From NCBI GenBank assembly GCA_002393555.1, contig DGSP01000025.1:1-52857 (forward strand): DNA of 52,857 bases. The letters run 5' to 3'. The notes beneath the pieces were generated by a model. It was given only the letters and a program-made list of their open reading frames with translations, was not told the DNA's origin and ran no database searches. The translations under genes were made by a program, and so were the position numbers. Shown in pieces: positions 40,094 through 47,689 of this stretch. Position 1 is the stretch's first letter; each line of letters starts with the position of its first letter. This stretch comes from Prevotellaceae bacterium UBA4359. Lineage in GTDB: Bacteria > Bacteroidota > Bacteroidia > Bacteroidales > Bacteroidaceae.

Positions 40094-40138
40094 TGTCAAC
40101 TGATGTCACCAAGTGTCAAAGTTTGTCACGAGTTGTCA
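40094..40138. repeat. Five TGTCA motifs at exact 10-base spacing
   Basis: TGTCA begins at 40094, 40104, 40114, 40124 and 40134 with different bases between. The spacing equals about one helix turn, so all five face the same side of the DNA. It looks like an array of binding sites (iteron or operator). It lies downstream of the 422-residue gene and before its terminator. Confidence 0.75.
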
Positions 40139-40170
40139 AGCGAGATGCTATCTCGTCTTTGCAAAAGGGG

Positions 40171-41439
40171 CTAAGCCAGTTTCAGGAATTGGCTTTTCAT
40201 GGGGTTCAGTTCCTTGGGGTCATAACCAGATTTTGCGGTGCCATTCACCCATTGGCTCCAGTTCTGCCGTGTCAGTTCTGTGCCAAAATGCTCGTTCATG
40301 CTCTTCACGTCGGTGATGGGAATGGAAACGCCCGCTTCCCTCGCTGCTCTCACAGGCATGAGGATGTATTTAGGCTTTTTCTTCTCTTTGATGGCGATTC
40401 TCACCAGCCGCTCCAGTAGTGCCATAGCAGGGTAAGCGGACAGTTCATCGTCCTCGTCCGATTCCATCAAATAACTGTTATCCTCTCTCTGTTGATTATC
40501 TCTGGCTGGTACGGTCGGAAGGGCTATCTTCTCTTTCAGGATGTTGATTTCGGCAATGTGCCGATAGAACGTCTTCATCTGCCTGTCGTATGACAATTCT
40601 TCAAGTTCTGCCGTGTGCATGCTCAGGGTGATGCTGTTCAGCGTTTCAATCAGCAACCGTTCAGTCAGTTCGATGGGGAGACCCACCTCATGGAATTCAT
40701 CGTTGTCGATGAACTTGTAGATGTCATCCTCTCTGATTTGCTGCATCTTCAGTCCAAGTGCCTCGCCCCAATTCTCACGGCTCGGAATCATGGACAGAAG
40801 CGGCAGGATGGTTTTTCCGTAGAGGCTACTCTTATAGAGGCCGTTTTTCAACTTGCGCTCAATGCAGGGGCGGTACTGAAGCAACCATTCCTCATATTCC
40901 TTTTTCCACAGCGACACGAAATCGGCAGTCTCGCCATAGAACAAGCGCATGGTTTCCACCATGATTTTCCGATAGTGCTTGAAGAGTGGCAATAAAGCCA
41001 TATAGGTGTCGCGTCTTGCCAGACAGAACTCCCGTGCAAAATGGCCGACTTTGCGGATGGTCTCGTCCTCTCCGCACGGATTCAGAATCTTACCCAACAA
41101 TATCTCATCGTCCTGTGGAGTAGCGTCAACAAGGCTCTCGGCATAATCTTCGATAACCCCCTGCATTCTCCTGACCTTTCCCTTCAGCATCTCCAGATGC
41201 CCCAGCAAGCGTCTGTCCATCGCGTAATCCTCGAAGCACATCTCATGCCCCCCCTCTCTCATGCGGCGCAGGTCAAGCAGGGCAGATGCCGTGCATGAAA
41301 GGTGGAACACACACGACATCACATCAGCCACGTTCCGTGTCAGTTCGTCAGCCTCAGTGTTCCATATAGTCCAATCTATCTCGCGAGCATCGTCCAGCAG
41401 TTCCCATGCAATGTCGCAGTATGTTTTCTCTTCTGTCAT
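40171..41439 (-). CDS. Hypothetical 422-residue protein of the accessory segment
   Basis: I do not recognise this protein. It is soluble and mostly helical, rich in charged residues and Leu, with a Cys-rich stretch near the start (VADVMSCVFHLSCTASALL) and a long helical middle part (about 100-330). The C-terminal 70 residues (YILMPVRAAREAGVSIPITD, then FGTELTRQNWSQWVNGTAKS) could be a small DNA-binding or winged-helix region. It has its own TAACTTTG promoter (41466-41459, minus strand). The neighbouring TGTCA array would be a natural place to look for a binding site. No catalytic motif is obvious. Confidence 0.6.
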   Translation of the reverse strand: MTEEKTYCDIAWELLDDAREIDWTIWNTEADELTRNVADVMSCVFHLSCTASALLDLRRMREGGHEMCFEDYAMDRRLLGHLEMLKGKVRRMQGVIEDYAESLVDATPQDDEILLGKILNPCGEDETIRKVGHFAREFCLARRDTYMALLPLFKHYRKIMVETMRLFYGETADFVSLWKKEYEEWLLQYRPCIERKLKNGLYKSSLYGKTILPLLSMIPSRENWGEALGLKMQQIREDDIYKFIDNDEFHEVGLPIELTERLLIETLNSITLSMHTAELEELSYDRQMKTFYRHIAEINILKEKIALPTVPARDNQQREDNSYLMESDEDDELSAYPAMALLERLVRIAIKEKKKPKYILMPVRAAREAGVSIPITDVKSMNEHFGTELTRQNWSQWVNGTAKSGYDPKELNPMKSQFLKLA

Positions 41440-42144
41440 AAAGTATTGTTTTGTGCTGCAAAGTTACGACAATTCTCCCACAAGGTCAGCATTCCTCTCC
41501 AAAATTATGCCAGAAAACACATCTGTCCACTTCTTCCCCACCCTCTCTTCCACTCCTTCCGATGAGGCACTTCCACAGAGTCATGAGGGGCAACGACGTA
41601 GAGTCACGTGACTCAACGGCGTAGCATCAGCCGAGGCAACGACGCAGCCCCTTCGGAAGGCATGAAGTCCTTGCATTCTACGATGTGGAAATAGAGGCTA
41701 TATACATATATATAATACGCATTCTCTTCTTCTCCATCAGTTTTGTTTCGGTTCTCCCTGAAATTTTTCTTTATTTTCCTTTGTCCCTTCAAAAAATCAT
41801 TGTACATTTGCAACCGTGTTCCCCGGAACATGACATTTTATTTGCTCATTCGCCACTCGAATTAGGACCTCGGAACGTGAATTTTTCTTCCCTCCTTTCG
41901 TCCTTCATGGGCATGTTCCATGATTGAAGAAAGGGAAAGAAGAAATATGGGCTAAGAAACGTGTTTCAAGAGGTTGTTCATCGCAAAGTCAAAACGGGAT
42001 TTGGTTCTTTTGTATTGAAACAGATACATTGATGCAGTCAAGACGGTTAATTTTTGATAAGAAAAGCAAGTTTGACACAGCTTTTGAAGGAGAATCCGTT
42101 GAAAATATGTACCTTTGTAGACAGATAAATCGGAATTTAGCAAT
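41440..42144. other. 705-base stretch with no convincing gene
   Basis: It holds the promoter of the 40171 gene (41459-41466), repeated GGCAACGACG(T/C)AG motifs at about 41588-41650 around a perfect 14-base palindrome GAGTCACGTGACTC (41601-41614), and then AT-rich sequence. Short open frames here lack good starts. A TACCTTTG box at 42110-42117 probably serves the gene at 42145. Confidence 0.6.
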
Positions 42145-42537
42145 ATGGAAATCGTAAGGAAAATCTCTTTGATGCTTGTCTGCTCATTCTTTGCATTGGT
42201 GTTTCACCCGCTATTTCTTAGTTTTGGTTTTGATTTCTATACGGAAACACCGTTCATCGTGCTTCATATTGTGCTGACCTATATTATTGTAGGTACTCTT
42301 ATTTGGATGTGGGCAGGGAAAAGAGTGTGGTGGAAGCAAGGTTTGTCCATTTTAATTTGCATAAACATTGTGTTGACCGCTATATTGCTGTACTGGATTA
42401 ACATTACAATTAATGACGGAATGACAGGATTAATGGTTCTGTCTGGGAGTTTTTTTGATGGTTGTTTTTCTATAGTTCCAATCATGCTGTGCTGCTATTT
42501 GAATAATAGGTATTGGGGACACGATAGTCAGACTTGA
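42145..42537 (+). CDS. Hypothetical four-helix membrane protein
   Basis: A 130-residue protein with about four hydrophobic segments (ISLMLVCSFFALVFHPLFLS, FIVLHIVLTYIIVGTLIWMW, GLSILICINIVLTAILLYWI, GCFSIVPIMLCCYL). I do not recognise the family. The ATG at 42145 lies 28 bases after a TACCTTTG box. Base composition is more AT-rich than in the core genes around it, consistent with recent acquisition. It is the only complete plus-strand gene in the segment bounded by the 58-bp repeats. Confidence 0.65.
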   Translation: MEIVRKISLMLVCSFFALVFHPLFLSFGFDFYTETPFIVLHIVLTYIIVGTLIWMWAGKRVWWKQGLSILICINIVLTAILLYWINITINDGMTGLMVLSGSFFDGCFSIVPIMLCCYLNNRYWGHDSQT

Positions 42538-42658
42538 ATAAAAATGTAAATTCCAATTTACCGAACAGAATAAGCGAGGCCACATGGCTTCGCTTATTGA
42601 GTATTTTATGTAGAGGTTTCCCACGAATACTTCAATAAGTCTCTTTTCTTTCTAATCG

Positions 42659-42886
42659 TTGTTCATCGACCTTGGATGGTTCACTTTTAATTTCACGATA
42701 GGTGAAAAATTATACTTGGAAGATGATATTATCGCATATCTTGTCACAAATAATGTTGGTAATGGGGGATATGTATATTTAAGTCCAAATCACAAAGGAG
42801 GTTTGTTTATAGACATCAATAATTTCTATTATGATGGTATCTATGTGCGCTGTTGGATGCAAAGCCCCTATAAGGTAAGCAATTGA
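42659..42886 (+). pseudogene. Possible gene remnant
   Basis: An open frame of about 75 codons without an ATG start (it would need TTG) encodes GWFTFNFTIGEKLYLEDD, VTNNVGNGGYVYLSPNHKGG and similar protein-like sequence. It may be the tail of a decayed gene at the right edge of the accessory segment. I do not recognise the family. Confidence 0.3.
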
Positions 42887-42951
42887 CGTTGTTTAAGAAA
42901 CGTTCAGTCTATAGTATATACGTAGGAAACAAACGCCTTTATTATACCGCT

Positions 42952-43009
42952 GTCTGGGATGGCGAACACCTCTTCATGGACAACTTCATCGAAGGGGAGA
43001 CGGAACTGT
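42952..43009 (+). repeat. 58-bp direct repeat, right copy (orphan lpxH 3' end)
   Basis: Identical to 38846-38903. It is preceded by unrelated sequence, so this is only a fragment of lpxH. It marks the right end of a segment of about 4.1 kb. Confidence 0.9.
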
Positions 43010-43021
43010 GACAACAGCAGC

Positions 43022-43091
43022 CACGCTTCCTCAAATCTTAATATCTAATAAAAGGAGATGAATATCTAACAAAAGAAGTTAAACTTCGAGG
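43022..43091 (+). repeat. 70-bp direct repeat, left copy
   Basis: Starts CACGCTTCCTCAAATCTTAA and ends AAACTTCGAGG. Identical to 44375-44444. It contains two ATCTAA half-sites like those in the BlaI operators further on. The two copies bracket the Abi gene. Confidence 0.93.
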
Positions 43092-43161
43092 CAAAAAGGG
43101 GATTTCTTAGGCTGCTTTTATTCTAAAAGCCGGTGCTCACCCGCTTTTTTCTTCAAAAAAG

Positions 43162-43193
43162 TTTGGCTATTTCAAATTAAAGCAGTACCTTTG
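43162..43193 (+). promoter_or_regulatory. Promoter of the Abi gene and its leader RNA
   Basis: TTTG (43162-43165), 20 bases, then TACCTTTG (43186-43193): a perfect Bacteroidetes promoter. Confidence 0.75.
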
Positions 43194-43199
43194 TACCAC

Positions 43200-43252
43200 C
43201 AGAACCCGCCAAGCCTCTCAACGATGCTCAAATGTGCGGGTCGTTTTATTTT
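43200..43252 (+). ncRNA. Candidate abiF-type small RNA upstream of the Abi gene
   Basis: Between the promoter and the Abi start, ACCCGC (43204-43209) pairs with GCGGGT (43236-43241), followed by a T-rich run ending near 43252. This is a short RNA with terminator. A structured RNA (abiF motif) is known upstream of Abi_2/AbiF genes in several phyla, and position and size fit. The match to that motif was not computed. Confidence 0.5.
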
Positions 43253-43258
43253 TATACA

Positions 43259-44161
43259 ATGAGCAACAGAATCCCATTCCAGAAGCCGTACACCAGCGCG
43301 CACGACCTTGTCTGTCTCTTGCAGTCAAGAGGATTAACAGTTACAGATACTGCCAAGGCTGAGAGTTATCTCGAATATATTGGCTATTACCGTCTGTCAG
43401 CCTATATGTATCCTTTGCTACAGATGCCGAAGGAGCAACATCGCTATAAACCGAACACAACGTTCAGCCAAGTGATGATGCTCTATCGTTTCGACAAGAA
43501 ACTTCGACTGCTTATCTTCAATGAGATAGAAAAGATTGAGGTTGCATTGCGAAGCGCAATCGTTAATATCGGCAGTGCCATGACGGGCAATCCGTTCTGG
43601 ATGACCGATTGCCGCAATTTCATTGATGCAGGGAAGTTCCACCGTACAATGGACTTGATTGATGCCGAGTTTCATCGCTCACGCGAAGATTTCATTGTTC
43701 ATTTCAAACAGACCTATTCTGATGCGTACCCTCCAGCCTGGATATTGGCAGAAGTGCTTCCCTTCGGAGTTATCACCAATATTTTCAGCAACATCAAGGT
43801 CGCCCGAATCAAGAAAAGCATTGCTCGGAGATTTGGCTTGCAAGTAGCACCTTTCGAGTCGTGGCTTACCATTGTTACTTTAACCCGCAACTCATGTTGC
43901 CATCATGCCCGTGTGTGGAACAAGCAAAACACCATACGTCCAATGCTTCCCAACCGTATGACGGGCAACTGGATAACTTTGCCCACCGATACGCTTCGAA
44001 TATACTTTGACCTTTGCATCATCAAGTATTTCTTGAACATCATTTCGCCGAACAACGACATGAAGGCAAAGATTGATGCGTTGCTATCTGCCTACCCATC
44101 CATTGATACAAGTGCAATGGGCTTCCCCCGTGGATGGGAGAGCGAACCGCTATGGCAATAG
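43259..44161 (+). CDS. Abi_2/AbiD-AbiF family abortive infection protein
   Basis: A 300-residue phage-defence protein. The family start (PFQKPYTSAHDLVCLLQSRG, then YLEYIGYYRLSAYMYP) is clear. RNSCCH at 210-215, within TLTRNSCCHHARVWN, is a HEPN-type RNase motif (RN-x3-H). Such proteins are thought to act as RNA-targeting toxins held in check, in AbiF systems by a small RNA encoded upstream; a candidate RNA is present at 43200-43252. ATG 43259 was chosen over an upstream ATG at 43232 because it starts the family's N-terminus and leaves the RNA uncoded. The gene is bracketed by perfect 70-bp direct repeats, a sign of recent insertion as a cassette. Confidence 0.9.
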   Translation: MSNRIPFQKPYTSAHDLVCLLQSRGLTVTDTAKAESYLEYIGYYRLSAYMYPLLQMPKEQHRYKPNTTFSQVMMLYRFDKKLRLLIFNEIEKIEVALRSAIVNIGSAMTGNPFWMTDCRNFIDAGKFHRTMDLIDAEFHRSREDFIVHFKQTYSDAYPPAWILAEVLPFGVITNIFSNIKVARIKKSIARRFGLQVAPFESWLTIVTLTRNSCCHHARVWNKQNTIRPMLPNRMTGNWITLPTDTLRIYFDLCIIKYFLNIISPNNDMKAKIDALLSAYPSIDTSAMGFPRGWESEPLWQ

Positions 44162-44177
44162 ACACAATTATACAAGA

Positions 44178-44211
44178 CGGGCGAGGATGGGAAACAGCAC
44201 ATCCTCGCCCG
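44178..44211 (+). terminator. Hairpin after the Abi gene
   Basis: CGGGCGAGGATG and CATCCTCGCCCG form a perfect 12-base stem. No clear T-run follows. Confidence 0.6.
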
Positions 44212-44374
44212 ATTTGAAAGGAATAATTGCCCCAAAAATAGAAAATTTGAGTTTGAATTGAAAATAATCGCATTTCCGCTTTACATTTTCTTCGTCTGAA
44301 CTGTATTATAAGTGTATGACACGAAAAGAAGTTGAAAGTCACCCCTTCACGGATTGGGCTGCACCCCTGACGGA

Positions 44375-44444
44375 CACGCTTCCTCAAATCTTAATATCTA
44401 ATAAAAGGAGATGAATATCTAACAAAAGAAGTTAAACTTCGAGG
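44375..44444 (+). repeat. 70-bp direct repeat, right copy
   Basis: Identical to 43022-43091. The unit from the end of one copy to the end of the other is 1353 bases. Confidence 0.93.
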
Positions 44445-44471
44445 TTGGGTGTTCATTTTCTTTTGTTTTTG

Positions 44472-44528
44472 TTTGGTATTATCTAAAGGTTTAGATTAAC
44501 TTTGCGGCAGAAATCTAAAACATTAGAT
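44472..44528 (+). promoter_or_regulatory. blaI-type promoter with two dyad operators
   Basis: ATCTAAAGGTTTAGAT (44481-44496) and ATCTAAAACATTAGAT (44513-44528) are palindromes on each side of TAACTTTG (44497-44504). TTTG at 44472-44475 is at 21-base spacing. The repressor encoded next should bind here and shut off its own operon. Confidence 0.8.
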
Positions 44529-44532
44529 AAGC

Positions 44533-44919
44533 ATGAGACAGAAGAACGAAGACAGACAACTGACGAAGGCCGAGATGGAAATCATGAATGTGCTTTGGGA
44601 GAAGGGGGAAGACATGACTACCCACGAGATTATCGAAGAGTATCCTGAGCCGAAACCCGCCTACTCCACCATCGCCACATTCCTGAAGATATTGACCAAC
44701 AAGGGCTTCATCCAGTCGCGCAAGCAGGAGGGAGGCGGAAAGACCTTCGTGTTTACACCCACCATCAGCAGGGAGGCTTACACCAACCGCGTGATGAAGG
44801 AGGTGAAGTCCACCTTCTTCGGAAACTCTCTGAAATCCATGCTTTCCTTCTTCGCTCGGCAGGAAGAAGTGTCGGAAGAAGAACTGAAGGAAATCGTGGA
44901 AATGATTAAAAGAAAATAG
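44533..44919 (+). CDS. BlaI/MecI-family transcriptional repressor
   Basis: A 128-residue winged-helix repressor. The start LTKAEMEIMNVLWEKGE and the recognition region YSTIATFLKILTNKGFI, then KTFVFTPTISREAY, are typical of the family. It should bind as a dimer to the two ATCTAA-N-TTAGAT operators just upstream and be cleaved when the membrane protease encoded downstream is activated. The two genes are 30 bases apart. No beta-lactamase lies nearby, so the signal and targets are probably other envelope stresses. Confidence 0.92.
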   Translation: MRQKNEDRQLTKAEMEIMNVLWEKGEDMTTHEIIEEYPEPKPAYSTIATFLKILTNKGFIQSRKQEGGGKTFVFTPTISREAYTNRVMKEVKSTFFGNSLKSMLSFFARQEEVSEEELKEIVEMIKRK

Positions 44920-44949
44920 TACATTGTCAATCGTTAAATTGTAAATTCC

Positions 44950-46620
44950 ATGATGCTATATATCCTCAAAGCCGCCATCACATTGGCACTGCTCTACAGT
45001 TGTTTCTTCCTCTTCCTGAGCAAAGAAACTTTCCATCGGTTCAACCGCTGCATGCTGGTGGGCATCATGCTCGTTTCGCTCGTCGTGCCGCTGTTCCACT
45101 TCACCACCGAACATCCGACGGTCATCAACGAAGAACTGTATGAGATGGAAACAAGCATGGAAGAAACACCCATGTTTGTGGTGCAGACGGAAGAAGCCCC
45201 TCGCCTCACATGGGTACAAGTGCTCACGGGCATGTATCTGACGGGAGTGGCCATGATGCTCTTGCTGACCATCCTGCAAGTCATCTCACTCATCCGTCTC
45301 ATGCACAACGGTCTGCGGCACACCGACTCGCAAGGCAACACCGTCGTGCTGCTCAAGGGCGATGTCACCCCCTTCAGCATCTTCCGCCACATCGTGATGA
45401 ACGTGCAGGACTATGAGCAACACCGTCAGTATATCCTCACCCATGAACAGGAACACATTCGTCTGGGACACACCTACGACCTCATCCTCTTGGAAGCCAT
45501 GAAGACCTTCCAGTGGTTCAACCCCTTCGTCTGGTTCATCAGCCGCGACCTCAAGGCAGTGCATGAGTACGAGGCAGACCAGGCGGTCATCAACCAAGGC
45601 ATCGATGCAAAATCATATCAACAACTTCTCGTGATGAAGGTGGTCGGGAATCGACTGCAGCCTTTCACCAACAATCTGAATCACGGTTCACTCAAAAAAC
45701 GTATCGTTATGATGTACCAGAAACCTTCTAACCGATGGCTCATGCTCAAAGCCTTATGCGCCGTCCCCGTGGTGGCATTGACCCTCAATGCCTTCGCCAC
45801 ACCCATTGAGACCGACCCCGTGGAAGACATGGTGAAGACGTTGGAAACGACGAAAGTGCCTGCCTTCAACGAAGTGAAAGAAACCCTTCTCGCCCCAACG
45901 GAAGAAACCGCCGAAGCAGCCATTGACGACAACCCTCCTTTTGCCATCCATCCCGTCAGAGACCAATATGGCAGAATCATTGGCTTCTCGCACGAAGGGG
46001 AACCTGCTGCCGGCGATTTCTCATGCACCGCTGAATATGTGTTCATCAACGGACGCCAAGCCACTGAAGCCGAATTGAGAAACTACAAGAACTACTCAGC
46101 CTGCCAAATCATCAAGAATGCAGACGGAACTCCCCAGTACAACTACAAGGACAAGCACGGCATCATCTGCTTCACCAGTATTGAAGACGAACCCCTCGTT
46201 CTGCTGGACGGCAAGGTGGTGGAACTTCCCGCAGAGTTTCCCAACAAGAAAAAGAACCTTGAAGACGAGGAAGTGCTCGCCCAACTGCTCCACATCAACA
46301 AAGAAGACATCGCATCCGTCACCGTCTTCAGAAATGGTGCCGCCACAGCCATCTTTGGCGATAAAGGCAAGAACGGAGTCATCAGCATCGAGACCGAGGC
46401 TTTCCAAGCGGAACCGAAGGACACGGTCGTGGTCGGAAACAAGACCCAAACTCACGAAGAAGAAGTGCCGATTGATTCCCTTGTCGGAAAACTGCCTGGT
46501 GTAGAAAAACACGATGATGGCAGTATCACCATCAACGGAAAGCCTGTCAAGAAAATCGTGATGCACGGGAAGACCTATACCAACAAGGATTGGAAGACCG
46601 TCTATACCAACGAGGATTAA
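44950..46620 (+). CDS. BlaR1-like M56 metallopeptidase with TonB-plug-like C-terminal region
   Basis: A 556-residue membrane protease. Membrane segments are at about 5-23, 33-51 and 98-118; the zinc site is HEQEH at 165-169, with EYEAD as the third-ligand region near 195, and a fourth segment is near 255-275. It should cleave the co-encoded BlaI-like repressor upon a signal. Instead of a penicillin-binding domain, the extracytoplasmic C-terminus holds segments like the plug of SusC/TonB receptors: IASVTVFRNGAATAIFGDKG and GKNGVISIET (about 455-485), and LVGKLPGVEKHDDGSITING (about 512-531). This tail may sense or contact outer-membrane receptors or TonB. Confidence 0.88.
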   Translation: MMLYILKAAITLALLYSCFFLFLSKETFHRFNRCMLVGIMLVSLVVPLFHFTTEHPTVINEELYEMETSMEETPMFVVQTEEAPRLTWVQVLTGMYLTGVAMMLLLTILQVISLIRLMHNGLRHTDSQGNTVVLLKGDVTPFSIFRHIVMNVQDYEQHRQYILTHEQEHIRLGHTYDLILLEAMKTFQWFNPFVWFISRDLKAVHEYEADQAVINQGIDAKSYQQLLVMKVVGNRLQPFTNNLNHGSLKKRIVMMYQKPSNRWLMLKALCAVPVVALTLNAFATPIETDPVEDMVKTLETTKVPAFNEVKETLLAPTEETAEAAIDDNPPFAIHPVRDQYGRIIGFSHEGEPAAGDFSCTAEYVFINGRQATEAELRNYKNYSACQIIKNADGTPQYNYKDKHGIICFTSIEDEPLVLLDGKVVELPAEFPNKKKNLEDEEVLAQLLHINKEDIASVTVFRNGAATAIFGDKGKNGVISIETEAFQAEPKDTVVVGNKTQTHEEEVPIDSLVGKLPGVEKHDDGSITINGKPVKKIVMHGKTYTNKDWKTVYTNED

Positions 46621-46844
46621 ATCTTCACGATTGCCCTCTCGCCACCTTCTGCCTGCAATAGCACACACGTGTTAGCAAGTAATGAAAGATTAGTTAAACT
46701 CTGAAAAGTGTACACACCCCTGCCCTGTCAGTGATGATGGAGCGGGGGATTACTCTTCGTTCCCTTTGTCTTGCGAAGGTGAAAAAGAGAGGCATTGGGG
46801 GAATGAGAAAAAGGATATGAGGGAATGGAAGTAAGGAAACGGCG
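46621..46844. other. Gene-free start of the 439-base gap before argR
   Basis: I see no gene here. The region ends in the argR control sequences. GGGGGATTACTCTTCGTTCC and similar GC-rich parts give no clear structure. Confidence 0.4.
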
Positions 46845-46913
46845 GTTTTATGCATAAAACATGAAAAAAACCGCATAAAACGTTTGGTGTATGCAAAAAA
46901 AGCGGTAAATTTG
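46845..46913 (+). promoter_or_regulatory. argR promoter with candidate ARG boxes
   Basis: GTTTTATGCATAAAAC (46845-46860) is a perfect 16-base palindrome, followed by half-sites CGCATAAAACG and GTATGCAAAA. TTTG (46883-46886), 19 bases and TAAATTTG (46906-46913) form the promoter. Operators so placed would let ArgR repress its own operon. Confidence 0.55.
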
Positions 46914-46920
46914 CAGCCGA

Positions 46921-47056
46921 TTTGTGAATAATTATACAATTACATTTACCATTTGACTATTTACAATGTACCATTTGCCATGCGGCGAGGAAGGAATCGG
47001 AAATGGTCAAATTGCAAAATAAATGGTAAATTGCAATTTGTCAAATTGTAAATAAC
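46921..47056. repeat. AT-rich palindromic repeat in the argR leader
   Basis: Motifs such as ACAATTACATTTACCATTTG are mirrored by CAAATTGTAAATAAC and AATGGTAAATTGC around the core GCCATGCGGCGAGG. It occupies the whole leader up to the ATG at 47060. Confidence 0.8.
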
Positions 47057-47059
47057 ACG

Positions 47060-47560
47060 ATGACAGCAAGACAGTCAAGACTCGACATCATCAAGGCGAT
47101 TATCCAGACGCAGGAGATTGGCAGTCAGGATGAGTTGGCGCAGGTACTCTCGAAGGAGGGGGTGAACATGACGCAGGCCACCCTGTCGCGTGACCTGAAG
47201 TTGCTGAAGGTGGTGAAGGGCTTTTCGCCTAAGGGACGCTCCATCTATATGCTGCCCGAGAATCCGTACTACCGACGGGTGAGGGAGCATCGGCAGGAGG
47301 GCACGGCCATCAGGAACGGCTTCATGTCGGTGAAGTTCTCGGGGCAGTTGGCGGTCATCAAGTGCCGGCCAGGCTATGCCAGCGGACTGGCGAGCGACAT
47401 CGACAATGCCCATTTCCCCGAAGTCATCGGCACCATCGCTGGCGACGACACCATCTTTCTGGCGTTGGAGGAGGGGTTTAACAAGGACACGCTGGAAGCG
47501 AATTTGAGAACAATAGTGCCTGTATATCCAGGACAGACCCACCCCTCACCCTCCCTGTGA
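47060..47560 (+). CDS. argR: Arginine repressor
   Basis: A 166-residue ArgR/AhrC-type regulator. The DNA-binding domain contains ATLSRDLKLLKVVK near 50-63, and the C-terminal arginine-binding and hexamer domain has SGLASDIDNA and GTIAGDDTIFLAL. It should repress this arginine cluster when arginine is plentiful. The last residues (GQTHPSPSL) and the stop codon come from a family B repeat that begins at 47534, so the native C-terminus has been replaced by repeat sequence. Candidate operators lie at 46845-46860. Confidence 0.94.
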   Translation: MTARQSRLDIIKAIIQTQEIGSQDELAQVLSKEGVNMTQATLSRDLKLLKVVKGFSPKGRSIYMLPENPYYRRVREHRQEGTAIRNGFMSVKFSGQLAVIKCRPGYASGLASDIDNAHFPEVIGTIAGDDTIFLALEEGFNKDTLEANLRTIVPVYPGQTHPSPSL

Positions 47561-47687
47561 GGGAGGGAGTGGTCACCTGAAATAAAAGAGCATTAACACG
47601 AATTATATTATATATAGATATAGCAGTAGAATACCTCCCCACAAACATTCTACTCTCCCCCTCGCAGGGGGAGCGGGGAGGGGGTCT
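47534..47687. repeat. Family B repeat overlapping the end of argR
   Basis: The left arm encodes the argR stop codon. After a spacer of about 65 bases the right arm (AGTAGAAT...ATTCTACT, CCCCCTCGCAGGGGGAG) ends GGGGAGGGGGTCT two bases before the GNAT start codon. Confidence 0.9.
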
Positions 47688-47689
47688 GT

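Noticed and set aside
40094..40138. CRISPR-like spacing of the TGTCA array
   Set aside because: The repeat is only five bases with a 10-base period and no spacer-sized intervals, and there are no cas genes.
41924..42157. 77-codon frame starting at TTG
   Set aside because: No ATG, no family-like sequence, and it runs over the promoter of the gene at 42145.
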